This document shows positions 1-5,058 of a stretch of DNA of 7,296 bases, in pieces. The DNA comes from Lachnospiraceae bacterium UBA7784 (GTDB lineage Bacteria > Bacillota > Clostridia > Lachnospirales > Lachnospiraceae), in contig DLDA01000041.1 in assembly GCA_002480925.1 (NCBI GenBank), forward strand, positions 1 through 7,296, in the 5' to 3' direction. The stretch's first letter is position 1. Each line of letters opens with the position of its first letter. Both the position numbers and the translations under genes were made by a program. The notes beneath the pieces were generated by a model. The model did not search any database, was not told the DNA's origin, and saw only the letters and a list, made by a program, of their open reading frames with translations.

Positions 1-74
1 TCCGCTACCCTTCTGAGCTGCTCCGTCTTAATTCCCTTTCTTGCAGCATCCATCTGTGTCGTGTATTCTGCCAT
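1..74 (-). CDS. thiC: Phosphomethylpyrimidine synthase ThiC, N-terminal fragment (gene continues past the left edge)
   Basis: Read on the minus strand from the ATG at 74, the frame gives MAEYTTQMDAARKGIKTEQL and then RRVA before the window ends. The Y-T-T-Q-M-D-A-A-R-K-G-I stretch is the hallmark N terminus of ThiC, the radical-SAM enzyme that converts aminoimidazole ribotide to HMP-phosphate for thiamine synthesis. Only about 24 codons are visible, so the catalytic domain and the C-terminal CxxCxxxxC cluster motif cannot be checked. I prefer the ATG at 74 over the in-frame ATG at 86, because GGAGG (80-84) sits 5 bases before 74 and overlaps the upstream ATG. A TPP riboswitch and a terminator precede the gene, which independently supports a thiamine function and predicts repression when TPP is plentiful. 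Confidence 0.88.
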   Translation of the reverse strand, partial: MAEYTTQMDAARKGIKTEQLRRVA

Positions 75-120
75 CTTTTCCTCCATAACAGTACTTCATT
101 GTGCTTAGCATTATTCGCGT

Positions 121-163
121 GCCTGCATAAAAAATGCAGGCCACCTGACCGGTCAGCCTGCAT
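121..163 (-). terminator. Riboswitch expression platform: intrinsic terminator of the thiC leader, with an extra repeated arm
   Basis: On the minus strand ATGCAGGC (163-156) can pair with GCCTGCAT (141-134). The stem is followed by six T (134-129, sharing one base with it), the layout of an intrinsic terminator. The loop contains a 12-base perfect palindrome, CTGACCGGTCAG (145-156), which can form an inner helix or an alternative fold. A second copy of ATGCAGGC (128-121) follows the T tract directly, so the middle arm could pair backward (terminator) or forward (5-base loop hairpin). The position between aptamer and thiC start fits TPP-controlled termination. The third arm's role is unknown. 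Confidence 0.75.
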
Positions 164-177
164 GAAAAATCTTATCT

Positions 178-257
178 CATGACGCTTCCTACGCCGGTAT
201 TGTCCGGATCAGGTTCTCGGGTGTATTTCTCAGCCATCTCTGGCGCCCCGGGTCATG
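178..257 (-). promoter_or_regulatory. TPP riboswitch (THI element) controlling thiC
   Basis: The minus strand carries the conserved thi-box blocks in order: CTGAGA (233-228), ACCTGATC (214-207) and CGTAGG (193-188). P1 closes the domain as CATGAC (257-252) with GTCATG (183-178). GCC/GGC and GGG/CCC pairings flank the CTGAGA block, and CCGG-acaata-CCGG forms the pyrophosphate-side arm. The element is compact, about 80 nt, with only a minimal P3. It lies immediately after a promoter and before a terminator and thiC, the usual arrangement in Firmicutes, where TPP binding favours termination. A possible switch pairing is CATGA at the P1 3' strand (181-177) with TCATG (165-161) at the foot of the terminator, only 5 bp. 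Confidence 0.95.
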
Positions 258-262
258 TGATT

Positions 263-291
263 ATGATATACTCTTTATAATGTATTTTCAA
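263..291 (-). promoter_or_regulatory. Sigma-A-type promoter for the thiC leader
   Basis: On the minus strand TTGAAA (291-286) and TATCAT (268-263) are separated by exactly 17 bases. Each matches the consensus hexamers at 5 of 6 positions. The predicted start of transcription is near 256, which places the 5' strand of riboswitch helix P1 at the very start of the RNA. The -35 box lies 6 bases beyond the putP stop codon, so putP read-through would also enter this leader. Confidence 0.7.
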
Positions 292-296
292 GTTCT

Positions 297-1829
297 TTAT
301 TTAATGGAATCCACCTTTTCGTAGGTCTCGATAACCTTCTTATCAGGTGCCTTCGTAGCGAGGCTTAAAATCACGTCAAACAGAAGTGCTACAAGGAATG
401 ACGGAAGAAGCTCGTAGATATCGAAGGCTCCGCCCAGAGGTCTCACCACGAATTTCCATACAAAGATCATGATTCCGCCTGAGATAAGTCCTGCAAGTGC
501 ACCATACTTATTCGATCTCTTCCAGAACAGTGCCAGGATCATTACCGGTCCGAATGTAGCCCCGAAGCCAGCCCATGCGAAGCTTACGATCTGGAATACA
601 GAACTGTTCGGATTCCATGCGAGTAGCACGCCTATGATTCCGATTCCTACAAGAGCAAGCCTTGAGATCGTCATCAGCTTTTTTTCTGAGATATGTACAT
701 GGAAACACTTCACAAGTATATCCGATGAGATCGACGAAGAGGCACAAAGCAGCTGCGAATCTGCCGTAGACATAGTAGAGGCCAGTATTCCCGAAAGAAC
801 TATTCCCGCTATCATCGCAAATCCTAAACCATGACGCGCAAACAGATCAGAGATCTTTATTATGACAGTCTCTGAATCGGATCCGACAAGCTTAGGTATC
901 TCTCCCTCTGCAGACATTCCCAGTCCTACTATACCTATGCAGACTGAAACGGCCATGGATATAAGCACCCATATCGTTGCAACTCTTCTAGAAAGCGAAA
1001 GCTTCCTTTCATCCTCTATTGCCATGAAACGCAGCAGTATATGAGGCATTCCGAAATATCCAAGTCCCCAGGCTAGTGTCGATATAATCCTGATGAAGCC
1101 ATAGGGCTCCGCTGCTTTGCTTACTGCATTATGTGTCCTTGTCATTGAGAAATAGCCGGCCAGTCCCTTCGCATTATCAAGGACTGCCACCGGACCTCCT
1201 GCCTTTTCAAAGCCGAAGATCAGGATAATGATAAGAGCTGCCGACATGATGATACTCTGTACAAAGTCAGTCGTAGATGCGGCAAGGAATCCTCCAAGCA
1301 TTGTATATCCGATGATAACGCAGGCGCTTACTATCATGGCTATATGGTAGTCTGTGTTGAAAAGGCTTGCAAACAGCTTGCCGCAGCCTGCGAAGCCGCT
1401 TGCTGTATATGGAACGAAAAAGATTACGATTATTATGGCCGAGATAAGTGTCAGGATATTCTTATCGTCAGCATATCTGTCTGAAAAAAAGGCCGGCACT
1501 GTGATAGAGCCTGTTGCCTCAGTATATCTCCTGATGCGCTTTGCTGTAATAAGCCAATTGAGATATGTACCGGTAGCCAGTCCTATAATAGTCCATCCGG
1601 CATCTGCTATTCCCGACAGATAGGCAAGGCCCGGTATGCCCATCAGCAGATAGCTTGACATATCGCTTGCCTCTGCGCTCATAGCTGTCACGAATGGTCC
1701 CAGCTTCCTTCCTCCCAGATAAAAATCTCCTACTGTCCTGTTCTTTTTCGAAAAAGCGGCACCCATTCCTATCATAGCCACCAGATAGACTACCATGGTG
1801 ACAAACATGCCGATCTGCGCTGTACTCAT
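297..1829 (-). CDS. putP: Sodium/proline symporter PutP
   Basis: A 510-residue sodium:solute symporter family protein, close to the roughly 500 residues of known PutP. It imports proline with sodium across the cytoplasmic membrane. The protein is hydrophobic throughout, with about 12-13 membrane segments. The signature near the start, LGPFVTAMSAEASDMSSYLL (residues 43-62), matches the PutP sodium/proline site; D56 corresponds to the essential Asp of E. coli PutP. M-S-T-A-D-S-Q (353-359) carries the Ser-Thr pair (S354, T355) of the second sodium-site helix. The ATG at 1829 has AGGAG (1839-1835) 5 bases upstream. Transcription is from its own promoter (1872-1900), divergent from the cupin gene. 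No hairpin terminator follows the stop. A related sodium symporter with another substrate is possible, but the motif match to proline carriers is strong. Confidence 0.92.
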   Translation of the reverse strand: MSTAQIGMFVTMVVYLVAMIGMGAAFSKKNRTVGDFYLGGRKLGPFVTAMSAEASDMSSYLLMGIPGLAYLSGIADAGWTIIGLATGTYLNWLITAKRIRRYTEATGSITVPAFFSDRYADDKNILTLISAIIIVIFFVPYTASGFAGCGKLFASLFNTDYHIAMIVSACVIIGYTMLGGFLAASTTDFVQSIIMSAALIIILIFGFEKAGGPVAVLDNAKGLAGYFSMTRTHNAVSKAAEPYGFIRIISTLAWGLGYFGMPHILLRFMAIEDERKLSLSRRVATIWVLISMAVSVCIGIVGLGMSAEGEIPKLVGSDSETVIIKISDLFARHGLGFAMIAGIVLSGILASTMSTADSQLLCASSSISSDILVKCFHVHISEKKLMTISRLALVGIGIIGVLLAWNPNSSVFQIVSFAWAGFGATFGPVMILALFWKRSNKYGALAGLISGGIMIFVWKFVVRPLGGAFDIYELLPSFLVALLFDVILSLATKAPDKKVIETYEKVDSIK

Positions 1830-1871
1830 GCAAACTCCTTTACTTCTTTAATCGGTTAAACCAGCCTATGT

Positions 1872-1900
1872 AGTTTACATGATTTTAATAACTCTGTCAA
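1872..1900 (-). promoter_or_regulatory. Sigma-A-type promoter for putP
   Basis: The minus strand shows a perfect TTGACA (1900-1895), a 17-base spacer and TAAACT (1877-1872) as the -10 box. The predicted start is near 1865, giving a short leader of about 35 bases before the putP ATG. A small dyad, TTTAA-N4-TTAAA, lies in that leader at about 1846-1859 and could be a regulator site, but it is too short and AT-rich to call. Confidence 0.75.
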
Positions 1901-1919
1901 ATGGCCCTTCTTCTGCTCT

Positions 1920-1935
1920 TGTTGCTTTTACAACA
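1920..1935. promoter_or_regulatory. Small inverted repeat in the putP/cupin divergent region (possible operator)
   Basis: TGTTG-CTTTTA-CAACA is a perfect 5-bp dyad with a 6-base centre, located between the putP -35 box and the ribosome site of the cupin gene. No clear plus-strand promoter for the cupin gene is visible. TTTACA (1927-1932) could be a -35, but the downstream -10 candidates TTGTAT and TAGAAT are poor or badly spaced. The dyad may be chance. Confidence 0.2.
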
Positions 1936-1987
1936 TATTTTCTTTTCTCCTTGTATTAGAATCCAGATATGGAAAGGAGGTAAGACA

Positions 1988-2647
1988 ATGAGTGATTTTA
2001 AAGAAAAGACAGGTGAGGTCTTCTCGATCGCAGCAGATAACGAGCCTATAAGGGGCTGCACAATCTCGAAATCTGTCTACAATGGTCTGTTCGATATCAG
2101 CTATTTCTCACTGGGAGAAAACACTGATATCAGCGCCGAGATATATTCCTATCACAAGCTGATAATAGTAGCCTCCGGCAGTATGGAGGTCTATGGAAAA
2201 AACGGAGCAAAAGAGCTTACCGCCGGCGAATGCATACTTACTGCCACTGAGCAGCCGGTTGGAATGAGAAGCTCAAGCGGCGCGGTATATACAGAAGTTT
2301 CTATCAGGAGGAAAGAGATAATGAATGATATGATAAAGGCTGGCGAGGTGTTTAAGCTCGCTGATCTGGTTCCCTATGCATCAGGACGGATCGTAAATAT
2401 GGATATAGTAAACAATGACAAAATGAAGTTTGTCGTAATGTCCTTTGACGAGGGCTGCTCCCTGCCTGAGCATGCAGCCCCTGGCGAGGCCCTGATCTTT
2501 GCACTCGATGGCAGTGGCCTGATCGGCTACGAGGGTAAGGAGCACCCTATAAAGGCTGGAGAAAACTTCCACTTCGCAAAGCAGGGCCGGCACTTCGTAA
2601 AGGCTACAAAGCGCTTCAAGATGGCACTGCTCCTGACTCTTGAATAA
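1988..2647 (+). CDS. Tandem cupin-domain protein of unknown function
   Basis: A 219-residue soluble protein made of two cupin-type beta barrels. The ATG at 1988 is chosen because AGGAGG (1975-1980) lies 7 bases upstream. An in-frame ATG at 1901 would add an implausible poly-leucine stretch and has no ribosome site. The C-terminal half (about 112-219) has recognisable cupin blocks: G156 to H162 and E167, then the P-I-K-A-G-E-N-F-H-F segment (187-196) with H195, and H202. The usual second His of the H-x-H motif is absent. The N-terminal half (about 1-110) has a similar strand pattern (LIIVASGSMEVYG, then LTAGECILTATEQP) but lacks a clear metal-binding set. Both halves open with a G-E-V-F segment, suggesting duplication. 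Such proteins bind small ligands or act as sugar or enzyme accessory cupins; no substrate can be assigned. It is divergent from putP and convergent with mscL. Confidence 0.82.
   Translation: MSDFKEKTGEVFSIAADNEPIRGCTISKSVYNGLFDISYFSLGENTDISAEIYSYHKLIIVASGSMEVYGKNGAKELTAGECILTATEQPVGMRSSSGAVYTEVSIRRKEIMNDMIKAGEVFKLADLVPYASGRIVNMDIVNNDKMKFVVMSFDEGCSLPEHAAPGEALIFALDGSGLIGYEGKEHPIKAGENFHFAKQGRHFVKATKRFKMALLLTLE
2306..2323 (+). promoter_or_regulatory. Internal ribosome-binding site and ATG at the cupin domain boundary
   Basis: AGGAGG (2306-2311) is followed 9 bases later by an in-frame ATG (2321) at residue 112, exactly where the second cupin begins. Translation from here would yield a 108-residue single-cupin protein. 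The hexamer encodes I-R-R-K in the longer frame, so it may be coincidental coding sequence, but its strength equals that of the gene's own site. Confidence 0.4.
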
Positions 2648-2650
2648 GAG

Positions 2651-3142
2651 CTATTCTAGCTCGGATGTACAGTAAGGACATCTTACTGCAGCGATCGGTA
2701 TACGGCTTCTGCAATACGGGCATTCCTTTGTGTCCGGGGCAGAAGCCTCTTTTTCCCTCTCGACTGTGGTCCGGATCCTGTTTACGATCTTTACCATTAC
2801 GAAGATCACAAGAGCCATCAGAATGAAGTTGATCACATAGGTAAGAAAGGTTCCGTAGTTTACGGTTGCTGCTCCTGCCTTCTTTGCCTGTGCAAGCGTT
2901 TTGTAATGACTTCCGTCAAGGCTTATAAACCAGTTCGTGAAATCCACTCCGCCTATGACCTTTGATATCACAGGCATCAGTATATCATTCACAAGTGAAT
3001 TGATGATATTCTGGAATGCTGCCCCGATGATCACGCCGACAGCCATATCCATCACATTTCCCTTCGTTATGAACTCCCGAAACTCTGTAAAAAAGCCTTT
3101 GCCCTTTTTTATCATATCCTTAGGATCCGGTTTATTATGCAT
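2651..3142 (-). CDS. mscL: Large-conductance mechanosensitive channel MscL with a C-terminal zinc ribbon
   Basis: A 163-residue protein, longer than the 136 of E. coli MscL. The N-terminal amphipathic helix and first membrane segment (F-R-E-F-I-T-K-G-N-V-M-D-M-A-V-G-V-I-I-G, about residues 21-40, continuing to about 60) are classic MscL; the glycine and alanine-rich pore face is intact. A periplasmic-side loop spans about 65-95, and the second membrane segment is at about 97-121. After a charged helix, the tail has paired knuckles C141-x2-C144 and C155-x2-C158, a predicted zinc ribbon replacing the usual helical bundle. The channel opens under membrane tension to release solutes during hypo-osmotic shock. 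The ATG at 3142 has AGGAGG (3155-3150) 7 bases upstream. It has its own extended -10 promoter. The stop is 3 bases from that of the facing cupin gene. Confidence 0.95.
   Translation of the reverse strand: MHNKPDPKDMIKKGKGFFTEFREFITKGNVMDMAVGVIIGAAFQNIINSLVNDILMPVISKVIGGVDFTNWFISLDGSHYKTLAQAKKAGAATVNYGTFLTYVINFILMALVIFVMVKIVNRIRTTVEREKEASAPDTKECPYCRSRIPIAAVRCPYCTSELE
2704..2754 (+). terminator. Probable intrinsic terminator of the cupin gene, inside the mscL coding region
   Basis: On the plus strand GGCTTCTGC (2704-2712) pairs perfectly with GCAGAAGCC (2739-2747). An inner 6-bp helix, CGGGCA/TGTCCG (2717-2722 with 2731-2736), stacks inside it, and TCTTTTT (2748-2754) follows directly. It lies 57 bases past the cupin stop codon. 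Two simpler hairpins precede it: GAGCTA-TTC-TAGCTC (2648-2662) and CAGTAAG-GACAT-CTTACTG (2670-2688). On the opposite strand this DNA encodes residues 132-147 of MscL. Cupin transcripts would therefore be antisense to the 3' end of mscL mRNA. Confidence 0.6.
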
Positions 3143-3170
3143 TTGGCTACCTCCTTATCTATTCAGCTAC

Positions 3171-3179
3171 ATTTTACCA
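3171..3179 (-). promoter_or_regulatory. Extended -10 promoter for mscL
   Basis: The minus strand reads TGG-TAAAAT (3179-3171), a TGn-extended -10 box with 5 of 6 consensus matches. It lies about 16 bases before the AGGAGG of mscL and just downstream of the asrC terminator. No convincing -35 box is found at 16-18 bases, which is tolerated in extended -10 promoters. The terminator upstream isolates mscL from asr transcription, so some independent promoter is needed here. Confidence 0.5.
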
Positions 3180-3212
3180 CAAGAGGAAGTGAAATTGACA
3201 GCTTCTTTTTCT

Positions 3213-3243
3213 AAAAAAACAGGCCCGCTTGTCAGCAGACCTG
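3213..3243 (-). terminator. Intrinsic terminator of the asrABC operon
   Basis: The minus strand has CAGGTCTGC (3243-3235), loop TGACAA and GCGGGCCTG (3228-3220). They form a 9-bp stem with two G-T pairs, followed by seven T (3219-3213). It begins 21 bases past the asrC stop codon. It ends the operon before the mscL promoter. Confidence 0.88.
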
Positions 3244-3264
3244 CAGTATCTGTTCGGATGATAT

Positions 3265-4251
3265 TTATCCGCCGTACCTGTCATAGTGTCTTCCGCCCCA
3301 GTAAACCCTCTCGTTTACCTCTGCCTTTGGCCCCAGCTCAACTCCCTCGAAGATCCATTTCCTGAATTCGTCAAAGCCTGTACGGTCCACTATGTAGCCT
3401 ATATGCTCCTTGTGCTCTACTGCATCCGGATCTATGTATTCCTCTATATAGGCATAGGTATTCTTTACTATCTTTATGATGCTTTCTTCATCTGCCCATT
3501 TGATGAAGTCCTCGGCCAGACGCGGATTCTTCTTGCCTGTGCGTCCCAGGAGAACAAGTCTGAAATAGTGTTCTCTGCTCCTGGTCCAGGCTCTTGTAGG
3601 ACAGTAGGTCACACATACTCCGCAGCCTATGCATTTGGCTGTATCCCTTACTACCTTGCCATTTACCAGAGAAAGAGCTCCGACGGAACGTCTCCTGCAA
3701 TAGTTCACGCAGGCTCCGCAGGCAACACAGCGATCCTTATCATACTGAGGCTCTGTCATACCCATCACCCCGAAATCTGCAAGCCTTACCTTTGCACAGT
3801 CATTGGAGCAGCCCGTAAAGGCCACCTTTACATGACGGTCGTTAGGATAGATCTCCTTCTCCATCCTTTTGGCGAAGGCTGTAGTATCATAGCAGCCGAA
3901 TGGACATAGCCTGGCTCCCGGACAGGCTATCACATTTCTGGTGCCGGATGCAGGATAACCGGCTTTCTTCTCGGTCTGGTTTATATGAAGAGCATCAATT
4001 ATCTCCTGGACACAGGCATTTACCTTATCCACATCCTCAAGTCTTATTCCAGGTATCTCTATGCCCTGGCGGTTTGTTATATCGATCTCTCCTGTCCCGT
4101 ACTTCTCAGCTATCTCCACTACTCTGGCCATAGACTTAGCATCGATCACTCCTCCGGGGATCCTTATTCTAGAGGCTGTCTCTCCGCGGACCTTGGAATA
4201 GCGAAAAGCGTTTTTCTTAAGCTTTGGTACATTTACATCAAGATTTCCCAT
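3265..4251 (-). CDS. asrC: Anaerobic sulfite reductase subunit C (siroheme / Fe-S catalytic subunit)
   Basis: A 328-residue protein, similar to Salmonella AsrC (about 337). It is the siroheme-bearing subunit that reduces sulfite to sulfide in the cytoplasm. Numbered from the ATG at 4251, the siroheme/4Fe-4S site is C110-x5-C116 (in CPGARLC) and C148-x3-C152 (in GCSNDC). A ferredoxin-type insert follows, with C175-x2-C178-x2-C181-x3-C185 and C207-x2-C210-x2-C213-x3-C217. The first cluster ends in Cys-Arg rather than the usual Cys-Pro. A TTG at 4254 lies in frame just before the ATG. I choose the ATG because GGGAGG (4263-4258) is 6 bases from it and only 3 from the TTG. The ribosome site adjoins the asrB stop codon, implying coupled translation. 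It is the last gene of the operon, followed by a strong terminator. Confidence 0.93.
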   Translation of the reverse strand: MGNLDVNVPKLKKNAFRYSKVRGETASRIRIPGGVIDAKSMARVVEIAEKYGTGEIDITNRQGIEIPGIRLEDVDKVNACVQEIIDALHINQTEKKAGYPASGTRNVIACPGARLCPFGCYDTTAFAKRMEKEIYPNDRHVKVAFTGCSNDCAKVRLADFGVMGMTEPQYDKDRCVACGACVNYCRRRSVGALSLVNGKVVRDTAKCIGCGVCVTYCPTRAWTRSREHYFRLVLLGRTGKKNPRLAEDFIKWADEESIIKIVKNTYAYIEEYIDPDAVEHKEHIGYIVDRTGFDEFRKWIFEGVELGPKAEVNERVYWGGRHYDRYGG

Positions 4252-4263
4252 CAAATGCCTCCC

Positions 4264-5058
4264 TTAATCCGCAAAATCCTTTGCCTTTTCGTAGTTAAAC
4301 ACCGGCCCGTCAAGGCAGATATAGGTATCGTTAACCCTGCAGTGGCCGCACTTGCCCAGGCCGCAGCACATCTTTCTCTCATGAGAGACAGTTTTATTGC
4401 AATCCATAAATCCCTTTTTCTGAAGCTCTATTATGGTAAACTTCATCATAGGAGGCGGTCCGACTACGACTGCCTTAGCCTTCGACGGATCCCTAAGAGG
4501 CAGGTCAGCTATATATTTCGTCACAAGCCCTGTGTTTCCTGTATATCCCTCCGGCGCCGAATCAACCGTCAGTATCAGATTAAGCTTCTTGTCCCAGTCT
4601 TTAAGATCATCCCGAAAGAGCATATCCGACGGCGACTTAAAGCCGCAGATCACATACTTATCAGCTGCATCAGGCATCTGGCTTATGGCATGGATCACCC
4701 CTCTCACCGGAGAAACTCCTGTACCACCTGCTACTACTACAACCTCACTGTCCCTGTAGAGGTCCACATCGAATCCATTGCCGTATGGTCCTCTCAGGAA
4801 AAGAGAACTGCCCTTGTATTTCTCAAAGACCTCATTTGTAACCCTGCCGACTCTTCTTATAGTAAGGTCCACAAAGCCGTCACCTATCCCGCTCACAGAG
4901 ATAGGAGCCTCTCCATACTTAGGCATCGAGACCTCGAAGAACTGCCCCGGGCGCACATCACCACGAAAGGCCATTCTGAAGGTATATTCCTTGGCTGTAT
5001 GCTTTATCACATCAAGTATCTCAGATGTGAATGGAAGATAAGGATTAGTACTCGTCAT
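4264..5058 (-). CDS. asrB: Anaerobic sulfite reductase subunit B (FAD / NAD-binding electron-transfer subunit)
   Basis: A 264-residue protein of the ferredoxin-NADP reductase / PyrK-like family, close to Salmonella AsrB (about 272). It takes electrons from NAD(P)H and feeds them to AsrA and AsrC. The N-terminal beta-barrel flavin domain spans about 1-100, ending in R-G-P-Y-G-N-G-F (89-96). The nucleotide-binding domain opens with G-G-T-G-V-S-P (111-117), and V-V-V-G-P-P-P-M (197-204) is the typical late strand. The C terminus carries a 2Fe-2S motif, C232-x4-C237-x2-C240-x7-C248, with C231 adjacent. Its ATG overlaps the asrA stop in an ATGA (5058-5055), and GGAGG (5070-5066) lies 7 bases upstream, a sign of translational coupling. 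Flanking AsrA and AsrC support AsrB over dihydroorotate or hydrogenase subunits of the same fold. Confidence 0.94.
   Translation of the reverse strand: MTSTNPYLPFTSEILDVIKHTAKEYTFRMAFRGDVRPGQFFEVSMPKYGEAPISVSGIGDGFVDLTIRRVGRVTNEVFEKYKGSSLFLRGPYGNGFDVDLYRDSEVVVVAGGTGVSPVRGVIHAISQMPDAADKYVICGFKSPSDMLFRDDLKDWDKKLNLILTVDSAPEGYTGNTGLVTKYIADLPLRDPSKAKAVVVGPPPMMKFTIIELQKKGFMDCNKTVSHERKMCCGLGKCGHCRVNDTYICLDGPVFNYEKAKDFAD

Noticed and set aside
1901..1987. N-terminal extension of the cupin protein with a poly-leucine run resembling a signal peptide
   Set aside because: The extension has no ribosome site and begins one base past the putP -35 box. The downstream ATG at 1988 has an ideal AGGAGG. There is no lipobox.
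2615..2644. Inverted repeat TTCAAGA/TCTTGAA at the cupin 3' end as a terminator for mscL
   Set aside because: The 7-bp dyad has a 16-base loop and no T tract follows it on the minus strand, so an mscL terminator is not established.
3195..3200. Plus-strand TTGACA as a promoter -35 box
   Set aside because: No -10 box lies at 16-18 bases downstream, and no plus-strand gene follows.
3286..3909. A 207-codon plus-strand open frame with hydrophobic stretches
   Set aside because: It is antisense to asrC, whose cluster motifs fix the real frame; no ribosome site or promoter precedes it.
4252..4254. TTG start codon for asrC
   Set aside because: Only 3 bases from the GGGAGG site; the adjacent ATG at 4251 is correctly spaced.
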